A DNA stretch of 64,000 bases. It comes from Streptococcus equinus (lineage in GTDB: Bacteria > Bacillota > Bacilli > Lactobacillales > Streptococcaceae). The translations under genes and the position numbers were made by a program. The stretch lies in contig NZ_FNJK01000002.1 in NCBI RefSeq assembly GCF_900104225.1, positions 248,001 through 312,000 on the forward strand. Reading direction: 5' to 3'. Below, piece by piece: positions 17,869-26,219 of the stretch. The notes beneath the pieces were generated by a model. That model was not told the origin of the DNA. It did no database searches and saw only the letters and a program-made list of their open reading frames with translations. Within the stretch, counting starts at the first letter, position 1. Every line of letters begins with the position of its first letter.

Positions 17869-18693
17869 TTGTTTGAAAAATTATCGCTAATGTCAGCGAA
17901 GAATTTTGTGACTGTATTAAAAATAAGATTATTACTTTATTATTTACTTGAAGCGTTATTTATTGGCTTGTACTTTTATTTTGCGTTGTCTAAAAAGCAG
18001 TACAGTGTTGGATGTGTAATGCTTCTGATTGCTTTTATTATTATAATGTTAAATCAGTTAATGATGGCAATCATTTTGAGTCAAAGAAATAACATTCTTA
18101 TTGAACGTTTAGAATTGCAAAAATTTAAGTCATTAATTGAAACGATTTATTCAAAACAGTTGGCTAAGGGAAAGATAAAATTAAAAAAAGAAAGACTAGA
18201 TTTTTATTTGTCAAAAGCTAAAGTTTTGTTTTATCAAGGAAATTTTGAAGAATCATTAAAGAGTCTAGGACTTCTTCAGAAAAATGATTTTTTGGGGTTA
18301 AATAGTGAAATTTGGATGTTGGACTATTATTATTTATTGTATTTGAACAATATTTTTTTAGAAAAAACGTTTAGTGCAGAAAAAATATTATCAGAAATAT
18401 CCAAAATTAATGGTGGTGAAAAAGTACAACTTCAGAAAAAAGAGTACTCACAAGAAGTAAATGCTTTAAATGATATATTTGTTTTAAAACAAAATAATGC
18501 TTTTTTTGAAATACTACCTAATCGAAATAAACTTGGATTAGTGACATCAATTTACTATAGTGGAATGAATAATTACTTTCAAAATGAATTTAAAAAAGCC
18601 AAAGAAAACTTCCAAAAAATCGCAAATGAGAATCCAGAACTTTTCTACGTTCGTGAGGCTAAGAAGTATTTAGAGGAGTTAGACGATGAATAG
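17869..18693 (+). CDS. Membrane-anchored TPR-like protein, family A, copy 1 (274 aa; putative immunity)
   Basis: Two adjacent membrane helices (about residues 22-75) and then a helical repeat domain with TPR-like pairs, for example LSKAKVLFYQGNFEESL. The last 30 residues (KENFQKIANENPELFY onward) are almost identical in all four family members of this window, while the middle diverges. It starts with TTG five bases after AAGGGAG, four bases after the end of the LXG-1 tail, the position of an immunity gene. No function is established for this family; immunity is inference from position and membrane location. Confidence 0.65.
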   Translation: MFEKLSLMSAKNFVTVLKIRLLLYYLLEALFIGLYFYFALSKKQYSVGCVMLLIAFIIIMLNQLMMAIILSQRNNILIERLELQKFKSLIETIYSKQLAKGKIKLKKERLDFYLSKAKVLFYQGNFEESLKSLGLLQKNDFLGLNSEIWMLDYYYLLYLNNIFLEKTFSAEKILSEISKINGGEKVQLQKKEYSQEVNALNDIFVLKQNNAFFEILPNRNKLGLVTSIYYSGMNNYFQNEFKKAKENFQKIANENPELFYVREAKKYLEELDDE

Positions 18694-18751
18694 AGAGCAT
18701 TTGCCAATTGGGACTGTCGTTCGTGTAAGGAGAATATCTTTTGTTCAATAA
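18686..18751 (+). pseudogene. 5' fragment of a DUF4176 gene
   Basis: The first 13-14 codons (MNREHLPIGTVVRV) match the DUF4176 genes at 19567 and 59948, then the sequence switches at about 18726 into the Shine-Dalgarno of the next family A gene. The hybrid frame closes after 21 residues. It is a recombination scar showing that a DUF4176 gene once followed family A copy 1. Confidence 0.75.
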
Positions 18752-19574
18752 TATTTCAAAAAAAATATCAAAAATGTCGACTGAGAATATTCAAAACTAT
18801 CAGTTTCGTATAAAACTGTTAATGTTTTTACTTACAATTATTTATATTATCGGTACGTTTTTTCTGCTTAGTAAGGACATGATGTTTGTTTTTGGGCTAT
18901 TAACTATCGCAATGGTAACATTTATAGTTTTTTATCTATTAATAGCTGCTGCTATAACAAAAGGAGTTTACATGATTTTAACTGATGTCTTATCTCCTGA
19001 GCGTTATCTTAAATCATTGGATAAAATTTCTTCTTACAAACAAGGTGGTATAGGATCAAATAATTATAACTTAAGGATATTATATGAATCTAATAAAGCT
19101 TTTGGATTGATAGCAAATGGAAAATTTTTTGAAGCACTTGACTGTTTAGAAAATATTGATGCAAGTCGATTCAATAAATATCAGAAAAAGCGTTATTATC
19201 CTAACTATCTTCTTCTTAAATTTATGGCATTGTTATTAAGTGGGCAATCATATCATTTACCTGATTTTACATCATCATTTGAAAAATTAGGAGTTGATAT
19301 CAATGATACAACTATTGGGAATCGACAGTTGAACATGATTGAGGCAATGGACAGTATTATTACAAACAAAGAAGTTAATTATTATTTTGAAGCAGCTGAT
19401 GCTAAGAGCAGATATTCAAGCCTTGAGAATAATTATTTTAAAGCCAAAAACCAACTATTGTTGGGAAATTATAAAGATGCCAAAGAAAACTTCCAAAAAA
19501 TCGCCAATGAAAATCCGGAGCTTTTCTATGTTCGTGAGGCTAAGAAATATTTGGAGGAATTGGATAATGAATAG
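18741..19574 (+). CDS. Membrane-anchored TPR-like protein, family A, copy 2 (277 aa; putative immunity)
   Basis: Same plan as copy 1: two membrane helices (about residues 24-75), a variable helical middle and the conserved C-terminal KENFQKIANENPELFY block ending LEELDNE. TTG start, six bases after AAGGAGA (18728-18734), out of frame over the DUF4176 fragment. Its last codons overlap the DUF4176 start in ATGAATAG. The variable middle against constant ends is what one expects if the middle recognises a particular toxin. Confidence 0.65.
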   Translation: MFNNISKKISKMSTENIQNYQFRIKLLMFLLTIIYIIGTFFLLSKDMMFVFGLLTIAMVTFIVFYLLIAAAITKGVYMILTDVLSPERYLKSLDKISSYKQGGIGSNNYNLRILYESNKAFGLIANGKFFEALDCLENIDASRFNKYQKKRYYPNYLLLKFMALLLSGQSYHLPDFTSSFEKLGVDINDTTIGNRQLNMIEAMDSIITNKEVNYYFEAADAKSRYSSLENNYFKAKNQLLLGNYKDAKENFQKIANENPELFYVREAKKYLEELDNE

Positions 19575-19875
19575 AGAGCATTTGCCAATTGGGAGTGTTG
19601 TTCGTGTGAATGGTGGTTCGCAGAGTTTAATGATTACGACACTTTTTCCTGTCACTGAAAAAGGTGGAAAAAAAGGTTATTTTGATTTTGGAGCAGTGCC
19701 TCTTCCTTTAGGAGTGGTTAATCAGGATTTAGCTTTTTTCAACAAAGAAGATATTGATGAAGTTCTCTTTTTGGGCTATGTTGATGTGTCATTTCAGCAA
19801 TTAATCGCTAATTACGATGAACTCATTTCAAATATTCAATATCCTAAATTTACAGTTGAAGGTTATAAAAAATAA
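19567..19875 (+). CDS. DUF4176 protein, type a (102 aa; putative LXG-targeting chaperone)
   Basis: Small soluble protein with the DUF4176 features: LPIGSVVRVNGGSQSLMI near the start and NKEDIDEVLFLGYVD in the second half. DUF4176 proteins are reported as targeting chaperones for LXG toxins of type VIIb secretion. The start ATG 19567 lies in the ATGAATAG overlap with family A copy 2, so translation is coupled. The reading frame is open further upstream, but that part is the out-of-frame overlap with family A. Confidence 0.8.
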   Translation: MNREHLPIGSVVRVNGGSQSLMITTLFPVTEKGGKKGYFDFGAVPLPLGVVNQDLAFFNKEDIDEVLFLGYVDVSFQQLIANYDELISNIQYPKFTVEGYKK

Positions 19876-19987
19876 AGAAGCGGACCGCTTATATCAAAGT
19901 AGAATATAAATTGTAGGCTATTTTTATAAGATGTGTCCTGTTCTTTCTATTTTATAGTTAGTATCAAGAAGTATTTGGAATAGAAAA

Positions 19988-20869
19988 ATGAAAAAATCTA
20001 TATTTAATGCAAGTTTTGAAGAAAGTCTGAATTTAGAAGATGATGGATTTTTACAATACTATGAGAAGGAACAAAATGAAAAAACTAAAAAATTATCTCA
20101 AAAAAAATTTCCAACATTAATAACTAGTCTGACTAGTTTGGTATTGACACTTCTTTTTCCAATAGGCCTTAATTTTATACTAGTCGCAATTATTATGACT
20201 TTTAGGGATGATGCTGAAAATTTGACAATTCCAATATCTAAACATGAATTATTAACAGAAAAAGTATATTTATATTGCTTATTATTATGGTTGTTATTTG
20301 TGCTGATTGGGAAATTAATTAAGCGTTCTTATCTCTTACCTTATCGTCTTCATTTCCACACAGTTACTTATCTTATTTGGTTAATATTTGAGGTTGATTT
20401 GGTAGCTATTGAAATTACATTACCTACCCTTACCATATATGGGATATTGATTTTTATGGTAATACTTTTGCTATTGGGTTATTGCATGTTTAGGATTAGA
20501 TATCGCACTCTGAAAGAGAAATTATATGCGGAAAAATCAATTATTACAAAGGGAGATAAAATTATCAAAATGCTATCTATTTATGGAGTTGCATTTTTAG
20601 GGATAATGTTACTTATTAAGCAATTTTTACTAATTTTCATGGGAGAATTTTCAACTTCCTTAAAAGGTTTGGGGTTGTTTGCCACTTGGTTTATTTTAAA
20701 TATTGGTGTTGTCGCAATGCTAATATTTATGGAATTTCCATATTATTTATATGCCTACTACAAACTCAAATATCCAGAAGAATATCGTAATTGGGAAGGT
20801 AAATCTCTTGAAGAATGGTATGGGAAAAAATATTTGAAAAAACACAAGGAGCTACTAGAACATGAATAA
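19988..20869 (+). CDS. Polytopic membrane protein, family B (NASFEES), copy 1 (293 aa)
   Basis: Conserved cytosolic N-terminus IFNASFEESLNLEDDGF, about six membrane segments, and a conserved C-terminus (YYKLKYPEEYRNWEGKS, then EEWYGKKYLKKHKE). Five members lie in this window; the ends are near-constant and the membrane part varies. I do not recognise a named family. It is followed by a DUF4176 gene in an ATGAATAA overlap. No Shine-Dalgarno is obvious: the upstream bases AAGAAGTATTTGGA are a scar of a family A gene end. Putative immunity or chaperone-partner protein. Confidence 0.65.
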   Translation: MKKSIFNASFEESLNLEDDGFLQYYEKEQNEKTKKLSQKKFPTLITSLTSLVLTLLFPIGLNFILVAIIMTFRDDAENLTIPISKHELLTEKVYLYCLLLWLLFVLIGKLIKRSYLLPYRLHFHTVTYLIWLIFEVDLVAIEITLPTLTIYGILIFMVILLLLGYCMFRIRYRTLKEKLYAEKSIITKGDKIIKMLSIYGVAFLGIMLLIKQFLLIFMGEFSTSLKGLGLFATWFILNIGVVAMLIFMEFPYYLYAYYKLKYPEEYRNWEGKSLEEWYGKKYLKKHKELLEHE

Positions 20870-21170
20870 GTTAAAAGAATTATTACCACTAGGAAGTATT
20901 GTTTATCTTGAAGAGGGAACACAAAAGTTAGTGATTGTTGGTCGCTGGGCTATTTTTGAAGATCCAGATACAGGTGAACAGGTCTTTGCGGACTATATTG
21001 GTGTTCTTTATCCAGCAGGACTGCAAACAAATTCAACGTTATTTTTCCAACATGAAAATATTGATGAAGTTGTTTTTGAGGGTTATCATGATGATGAAGA
21101 AGACAGATTTTTAAAAGTTTATCATGAGTGGGAAGAAAATTTGAAAATTCCCCGAAAACAGATTGATTGA
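20862..21170 (+). CDS. DUF4176 protein, type b (102 aa)
   Basis: LLPLGSIVYLEEGTQKLVIV at the N-terminus, the DUF4176 core with TGEQVFADYIGVLYP, and HENIDEVVFEGYHD. Nearly identical to the proteins at 27425 and 61243. Coupled to family B copy 1 by the eight-base overlap ATGAATAA. Same putative LXG chaperone role as other DUF4176 proteins. About 50 bases after its stop the three loci share a flank ending in GACTGTT and then diverge. Confidence 0.8.
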   Translation: MNKLKELLPLGSIVYLEEGTQKLVIVGRWAIFEDPDTGEQVFADYIGVLYPAGLQTNSTLFFQHENIDEVVFEGYHDDEEDRFLKVYHEWEENLKIPRKQID

Positions 21171-21245
21171 TTTTAAGGCGCTTTTGCGATTTTTCTATAT
21201 CTATTAACGCTAGAAGCGACTGTTGGTAGTATCGCAACACCTTAC

Positions 21246-22178
21246 TTGGTGGGTAAAAAATACTATAAAACTGCTAAAAAGTGGGCAACAGCAGCTTATG
21301 CTGAACATCGTTTTTCAGAAGATCGACTTGGAAATACAATCATCAAAAAATCTGAGAAAACTGTTGATCATGTTTTGGATTTTGTTTTTGGGACAAGTAA
21401 AACTCTTAAAAAGAAAAAGTCACACAGTATTGTTCAATATCGTGGCAATAAGACAGTGACTAAGAGTTTTGAAAAAATGATGAAAACACTTGGTGAAACG
21501 GACTATTCAAAAGAAGTCAGAAAGTCATTAAAAACAATTGAAAAGGATGGCTTAAAAGGGGCAGCTAAAGCCAAAGAAATTGCGAAGGGTGTTGTAAGAG
21601 GAACAAAATCTAATGTGATTTCTGAAGCAGAAGAAGCATTTAATGTCAAAACACTAAAAAATGTAGTTAAAGCCACTAAGAAAACAGGGCAAATCACTAA
21701 AGGTGTGAAAACAGCATTTAAAGAATCAAATATTGGAATGGCTCTAAAAACTGGTTCAAAATTTGCCAAAGGTGTAGCGGTTCTTAATGTCATTGATGGT
21801 GCTATTGAGACTTTTGATAATGTCGGAAAAAATAAGACACAAGCTAAGAAGCAAGGCCTACATGGTGCAGAAGTCTCAGCTAGTGTAGCGACAGGTTTTG
21901 TCGTCGATGCTGCCAAAGCCACTGTTAAAGGTGTCGCAAGTACAGCAGCTGCTACAGCAGGAGCGGCATTGGCAGGGATGGTTATTGGGGCAGGAGCGCC
22001 TGTGATTGCTACAGGGTTAGTTGGAGTAGCAGTTGGTGTAGGAGTGGCTAAAGGAATTGATTTATTGGATAAAAAATATAATATTACAGGTAATATAAAA
22101 TCTATGGCAAATTCAACTATCAAGGGTTGTGGTGATTTTATAAAAGGAATGGAAGGCTGGCAAAATGGGTTTAATTAA
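21246..22178 (+). CDS. Orphan toxin C-terminal module without LXG head (310 aa)
   Basis: The frame is open from 21177, but there is no head domain and no Shine-Dalgarno; TTG 21246 is only the first possible start. The protein is basic and Lys-rich, then has an Ala/Gly-rich segment (about residues 220-275, with AGAALAGMVIGAGAP), a glycine-zipper look shared by other toxin tails here. It joins the conserved DUF4176 flank at GACTGTT (21224). Four membrane-protein genes follow at once. I read it as a spare toxin tail that could be recombined onto an LXG head, like orphan CdiA-CT modules. It is probably silent as it stands. Confidence 0.6.
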   Translation: MVGKKYYKTAKKWATAAYAEHRFSEDRLGNTIIKKSEKTVDHVLDFVFGTSKTLKKKKSHSIVQYRGNKTVTKSFEKMMKTLGETDYSKEVRKSLKTIEKDGLKGAAKAKEIAKGVVRGTKSNVISEAEEAFNVKTLKNVVKATKKTGQITKGVKTAFKESNIGMALKTGSKFAKGVAVLNVIDGAIETFDNVGKNKTQAKKQGLHGAEVSASVATGFVVDAAKATVKGVASTAAATAGAALAGMVIGAGAPVIATGLVGVAVGVGVAKGIDLLDKKYNITGNIKSMANSTIKGCGDFIKGMEGWQNGFN

Positions 22179-22917
22179 GCGTTTTAAGATATTGTTGAAG
22201 TATCAGTCAATTAGTGTAACAAGCGGAGTAAATCAAGCAAGTAATTGTGGTACTTTATTTATTTTTTATCCAATAGCATTTTTTATGTTTTATAGTACAA
22301 TGAGTGAATCAGAATTATCACTTTTAGTAGGAAATTTAATATTATATGCTGGGATTTTTATATGGGGAGTCGCGTTTTTAATTACTATTCTAGCCTTCTT
22401 CAAACATAATAAATTTTTTACAGGGCTTTCTCTGTATTTACTTGGAATTTATATACTTTTTACCCTACCAATTTCTGCAACAACTGCTTGGAGTGGCGGT
22501 AGCTTAAAATTAATTATTTTACAAGAAGTCTCAATTATTTTATGGCCGGTTATTAGTTATCTTGTTGCAGCATATAGTTTAGTAGATAAAGATGGAAAAA
22601 TTATTCAATCAGATAAGATTAAGAAGAGATTTAATTATTTTATATCTTTACCAGTCTTAATAGTTGTTCCTGTTGCATTGCCTTTAACGTATTTTATCTC
22701 AGATTATTATTGTACTTATTTATTTTGGAGTGTGAGTATGCTTTTAGCTAATTCATTGATTAAAGGCTGGTTCTTTATTCTTTACCCACTCCGTCACAAG
22801 GATGATGAAGTTGCTGATTTGGCAGAAGCTTCAGAAGTTCAAAGTAAAGCAGTGAATGCATTAAATGAGACGTTACAAGAACAACATTTTGATAAAGATG
22901 AATTTAAGGAAGATTGA
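22165..22917 (+). CDS. Polytopic membrane protein, family C, copy 1 (250 aa; putative immunity)
   Basis: Starts MGLIKRFKILLKYQ, then about six membrane segments, and ends with a soluble tail (YPLRHKDDEVADLAEASEV, then NALNETLQEQHFDKDEF). It overlaps the orphan toxin tail by 14 bases, the classic place for a cognate immunity gene. It is the first of four tandem paralogs and the most divergent at the N-terminus. Function is inferred from context only. Confidence 0.65.
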   Translation: MGLIKRFKILLKYQSISVTSGVNQASNCGTLFIFYPIAFFMFYSTMSESELSLLVGNLILYAGIFIWGVAFLITILAFFKHNKFFTGLSLYLLGIYILFTLPISATTAWSGGSLKLIILQEVSIILWPVISYLVAAYSLVDKDGKIIQSDKIKKRFNYFISLPVLIVVPVALPLTYFISDYYCTYLFWSVSMLLANSLIKGWFFILYPLRHKDDEVADLAEASEVQSKAVNALNETLQEQHFDKDEFKED

Positions 22918-22924
22918 TGGTCAC

Positions 22925-23656
22925 ATGGGATTAATTGAGCGTTTAAGAATATTGCTAAAGTATCAAGAAGGGAATATAAAAAAGGGAGCAAGTCAATTAG
23001 GAAATTGTAGTTTATTATTTATTTTATATCCTCTTGTATTCTTAATATTTTATGGAACAATGCAAGATTCAGAATTACCAACATTATTAAGTGAAATTAT
23101 TTTTTATATTGGAATTCTTGTGTGGATGGCAGCTCTTTTATTAGCAATTCTATCATATTTCAAAAAAAATCAAGTTCTTGTTGGAATTTCTACGTATCTT
23201 ATGTCTGTATACGGGTGTTTTACATTACCAGTTTCATCAACAACAGCATGGGGAAATGGTCATTTGAACTTTATTATTTTGCAAGAAGTATCTATTATTT
23301 TATGGCCATTGATTTCATATCTTATTTTTGTCTATTGTATGGTAAATAGAAATGGTGAAATTATACATTCTGAAAAGTGGAAAAAATTGCTACTTTATGT
23401 AGTAATGGGACCAGGATTATTTTTGTCTTTTATTTCCTTACTATTGATATATTTTGTATCAGATTACTATTGTATTTACTTAGTTTGGGGATTAGAATTA
23501 GCTTTATCTCCAGCTTTAATTTCCGGCTGGTTTACTATCCTCTACCCCCTCCGTCACAAGTCTAACTTAGCAGTTGCTTCAGAAGTACAAAGCCAAGCAG
23601 TGGATGCCTTGAGTGATACGTTGCAAGAAAAATATTTTGATACTGATAAGTTTTAG
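22925..23656 (+). CDS. Polytopic membrane protein, family C, copy 2 (243 aa; putative immunity)
   Basis: MGLIERLRILLKYQ start, about six membrane segments with ITAWG/TTAWGNG-like loop and the ILQEVSIILWPLIS segment shared with copy 1, and the C-terminal block QAVDALSDTLQEKYFD. I place the start at ATG 22925 because all four paralogs begin with MGLIE/K at this point; the frame is open for 20 codons upstream but there it overlaps copy 1's tail. Confidence 0.65.
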   Translation: MGLIERLRILLKYQEGNIKKGASQLGNCSLLFILYPLVFLIFYGTMQDSELPTLLSEIIFYIGILVWMAALLLAILSYFKKNQVLVGISTYLMSVYGCFTLPVSSTTAWGNGHLNFIILQEVSIILWPLISYLIFVYCMVNRNGEIIHSEKWKKLLLYVVMGPGLFLSFISLLLIYFVSDYYCIYLVWGLELALSPALISGWFTILYPLRHKSNLAVASEVQSQAVDALSDTLQEKYFDTDKF

Positions 23657-23672
23657 GGAGGTTGATGGCAAC

Positions 23673-24401
23673 ATGGGGTTAATTGAGCGTCTTAGAATTT
23701 TGTTAAAAAAACAGCAAGAAAATATTTCTGGAGGAGTTCCTTATTGGGGTGTATATTCAGGTTTGTTAATTTTATATCCATTGGTCTACTTTGGATTTTT
23801 AATAATAGTTAGCAACTCGATAGTTCCTAATTCTTTAGTAAGCTTTGGAATATGGCTTGGTGGTATAATTTGGCTACTTTCTATTCTTTTGGTAGCTATT
23901 TCACATAAATTAAAAAATCAGTTTTACTCAAGTTTAGCAGTATTTTTCATGGCAGTATACGGTTTTTTAGCTTTACCCTTTATTACAACTGCTTCAGAGG
24001 GGGGAACTTTAAGATTTATAGTAATCCAAGAAATTTTAATTTTTATCTGGCCATTGATATCTTATGTTATTTTAGCTTTATTTATTTTAGATGATAAAGG
24101 GAACTATATAGATGATAGCCAAAAAATAAAGTATATGCACTTGATATACTTGCCTATGTATTTAGGAAGTTTATGCATACCATTCAATATTCTCTTAGGA
24201 AATTTTATGAGGTTTGTATTTTTAGGATTTGAAATGACAATGTCAAATTCTTTAATTCTTATATGGTCATATATTCTCTACCCTCTCCGTCACAAGGATG
24301 ATGAAGGTCTTGATTCAACAGTTCAAATTCAAGCTGTCAATGCTTTGAATGACACGTTACAAGAACAGCATTTTGATAAAGATGAATTTAAGGAAGATTG
24401 A
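23673..24401 (+). CDS. Polytopic membrane protein, family C, copy 3 (242 aa; putative immunity)
   Basis: Same plan as its neighbours (MGLIERLRILLKKQQ start; QAVNALNDTLQEQHFD end) with a divergent membrane core. AGGGAGG at 23655-23661 supports the ATG at 23673. Its C-terminal block is closest to that of copy 1, suggesting exchange between paralogs. Confidence 0.65.
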   Translation: MGLIERLRILLKKQQENISGGVPYWGVYSGLLILYPLVYFGFLIIVSNSIVPNSLVSFGIWLGGIIWLLSILLVAISHKLKNQFYSSLAVFFMAVYGFLALPFITTASEGGTLRFIVIQEILIFIWPLISYVILALFILDDKGNYIDDSQKIKYMHLIYLPMYLGSLCIPFNILLGNFMRFVFLGFEMTMSNSLILIWSYILYPLRHKDDEGLDSTVQIQAVNALNDTLQEQHFDKDEFKED

Positions 24402-24408
24402 TGGTAAC

Positions 24409-25140
24409 ATGGGACTAATTGAGTGTTTAAGGCTACAGCAAAAACGAAAAAAAGAGGCTGTAAAAAAAGGAATATCTCGTTTGGGAAATTTATCAGGACT
24501 GTTTATTTTATATCCTCTTATATTTTTAATGTTTTATGCCACTATGAATGATTCGAAACTTCCAATGGTATTAAGTAGAATGATTTTTGGCTTAGGACTT
24601 TTAATTTGGATAATTTCTTTATTCTTAACTATTTGGGATTTTCTTCATAATAATCAAGTTCTTGTTGGACTTTCAACATATTTAATGTTTATTTATGGTC
24701 TTTTTGTAGGTCCTATTGTATCAATAACAGCTTGGGGTGATGGTAGTTTACAGTTTATCATTTTGCAGGAAGTTTCCATTATTCTGTATCCAATTATATT
24801 TTCGCTTATAATGGCTATGGTATTCACTGGTAGAGATGGTAATTTTCGCTTCGCTAAATTGAGAAATATAGTTGGCAATATTTATATTTATATCCCAGTT
24901 CTTATGACAGTATTTGGACTATTAATGTCGTATCTTGTTTCAGAATATTATGTTGTCTACCTATTCTGGGGGTTAGCAATGTTTTGTTCTATTATGATTG
25001 ATTTGGCATGGTATATGGCATTATACCCCTTCCGTCACAAGTCTGACTTAGCGGTTGCTTCAGAAGTACAAAGCCAAGCAGTAGATGCATTGAGTGATAC
25101 GTTGCAAGAAAAACATTTTGATAAAGAGAGATTTAAATAA
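24409..25140 (+). CDS. Polytopic membrane protein, family C, copy 4 (243 aa; putative immunity)
   Basis: MGLIECLRLQQKRKK start, about six membrane segments, SDLAVASEVQSQAVDALSD tail shared with copy 2. Last of the tandem set. The array (copies 1 to 4) probably arose by unequal crossing-over at the nearly identical gene ends; each core may neutralise a different toxin variant. Confidence 0.65.
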   Translation: MGLIECLRLQQKRKKEAVKKGISRLGNLSGLFILYPLIFLMFYATMNDSKLPMVLSRMIFGLGLLIWIISLFLTIWDFLHNNQVLVGLSTYLMFIYGLFVGPIVSITAWGDGSLQFIILQEVSIILYPIIFSLIMAMVFTGRDGNFRFAKLRNIVGNIYIYIPVLMTVFGLLMSYLVSEYYVVYLFWGLAMFCSIMIDLAWYMALYPFRHKSDLAVASEVQSQAVDALSDTLQEKHFDKERFK

Positions 25141-25152
25141 AAGGGAGTTAAA

Positions 25153-25415
25153 ATGATTGAAAAAGCTATTATTAAGCAGACACATTTGGTGAAAAAGACA
25201 GTTCGTATTGCGGCAGACCAGCTACCTGATTTATTTGAATATACGGAGTATTTGCCGTTTGAATTTGGAATTTATAAAGATGGTCCAACATTCTTTGAAA
25301 TCACACCATGTTGTTGGAAGATAAGTGCCAAGAGGCTTCACCAATCTTTTTCATGTCTTCAAAGATTAACGGAATAGTTTATACAGATATTAGAATAGGT
25401 GTTCGTTTTGAGTAA
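25153..25415 (+). pseudogene. Small protein gene of uncertain family (possibly DUF5085-like), frameshifted
   Basis: The first 74 codons read MIEKAIIKQTHLVKKTV and on to KDGPTFFEITP, resembling the GPVYFKFYP region of the gene at 55413, then run off frame and stop at 25377. Another frame carries a plausible natural end (FFMSSKINGIVYTDIRIGV, then RFE and stop at 25413-25415), which overlaps the next gene's TTG start. A single shift near 25300 would join them. The family name is tentative. Confidence 0.5.
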
Positions 25416-26127
25416 ATCAAAAAAACAAGAAGTAATTATTTTAGAGCGTTACCATGGCCCTTTAATCACGAACGGTGTGGAACTAGGGTATATTAAAATA
25501 GTTCCGTGGTTGAATTTAGTAGCTGATATTTTCTGGTATTTTGCAGCAGGATATAATGATAATTTAGGAATATTGAAAGGAACCTTTTTGCTTTGTATAC
25601 TTATCAACCTTTTTAGTATTTTGTACTCATTCTTCAATTATACTATTGTAAAACATAAAGTCTTAACGTACCTTTTATTAACCTTAAATTTTCTTACTAT
25701 GATAATTTGGTTGAATTTTATCGGCTTAATGATGTTTGTATCTAATATAGATGATTCTATGGATGCTAATACTTTTTATGATTCTCCTTTAACAATGTTT
25801 TATGTCATTCCTATGATTGCTCTTTTTGTTATTATGATCTTCTTTGTCTACCCTTACTTCTACAGACGAGACCGTAGGACAAATGGTGCTTATCGAGAAA
25901 AAGAATCAAAATTTAATAGCTATGACAATAAGATGTTTTCAAGTAAATTCTTGATAATCTTCGGTTTGGTTGTTTTTGTTCCGCCATTGTTAACAGGTTA
26001 TATAGAAAATGCTTTTGGATTATTCTCAGGATTTTTATTTACTTCGACACTTTCAGCTTTGGTAGTTGATTCATTTTATGCAGCGCTTTATGCCAAACAA
26101 CATCCAGAAGAGATTGATGAGCTTTAG
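25408..26127 (+). CDS. Polytopic membrane protein, family D (ERYHGPL), copy 1 (239 aa; putative immunity)
   Basis: Conserved cytosolic start with ILERYHGPLITNGV, about six membrane segments, an internal basic loop YPYFYRRDRRTNGAYREK and the end FYAALYAKQHPEEIDEL. Its paralog at 54696 directly overlaps the end of LXG toxin copy 3, so family D is probably immunity to that toxin type. Start TTG 25408 is six bases after AGGTG; the GTG at 25399 is less likely. Here the matching toxin is gone, so this is an orphan immunity gene. Confidence 0.65.
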   Translation: MSKSKKQEVIILERYHGPLITNGVELGYIKIVPWLNLVADIFWYFAAGYNDNLGILKGTFLLCILINLFSILYSFFNYTIVKHKVLTYLLLTLNFLTMIIWLNFIGLMMFVSNIDDSMDANTFYDSPLTMFYVIPMIALFVIMIFFVYPYFYRRDRRTNGAYREKESKFNSYDNKMFSSKFLIIFGLVVFVPPLLTGYIENAFGLFSGFLFTSTLSALVVDSFYAALYAKQHPEEIDEL

Positions 26128-26138
26128 GAGAGAAAAAA

Positions 26139-26219
26139 TGGATATTAAACTGAAAAAATTAAGTTTCGTTCAAATCGTTGGCTTTGAAGCAAGTTTGCCG
26201 GGAAAGCTGCCATGGTAGT
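26139..26219 (+). pseudogene. 5' fragment of the gene type found at 55413, fused to a toxin tail
   Basis: The first 20 codons (MDIKLKKLSFVQIVGFEASL) match the start of the gene at 55413. Homology ends at about 26199 within AAGTTTGCC and the sequence continues as toxin tail in another frame; the hybrid frame stops at 26217-26219. A clear recombination junction. Confidence 0.75.

Larger units (their letters stand above)
19479..21224 (+). repeat. Large direct repeat, copy 1 (second copy at 59860-61605)
   Basis: This 1,746-base segment carries the end of family A copy 2, a DUF4176 gene, a family B gene and a second DUF4176 gene. It is nearly identical to 59860-61605, in the same orientation 40.4 kb away. 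Differences visible by eye are a 12-base insertion near the start of the first DUF4176 gene in copy 2, a compensating 12-base loss in the intergenic stretch, and scattered substitutions. Confidence 0.85.

Noticed and set aside
19339..19566. Long N-terminal extension of the DUF4176 protein
   Set aside because: It is the out-of-frame overlap with the family A gene; paralogs start at the ATG of MNREH.
21201..21221. Flank bases coding LTLEAT as a true remnant of the LXG-1 tail (SGALTLEATM)
   Set aside because: About 13 of 17 bases match, which may be chance; the same flank also fits the end of the small gene, so I do not claim it.
21171..21224. Flank after type b DUF4176 genes as a terminator
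   Set aside because: The possible hairpin (CGC-TTTT-GCG) is only three pairs and is lost in the copy at 27740.
21503..22123. 206-aa open frame on the minus strand opposite the orphan toxin tail
   Set aside because: It mirrors the Ala/Gly-rich codons of the sense frame (GCN/GGN give open antisense frames) and has no start signals.
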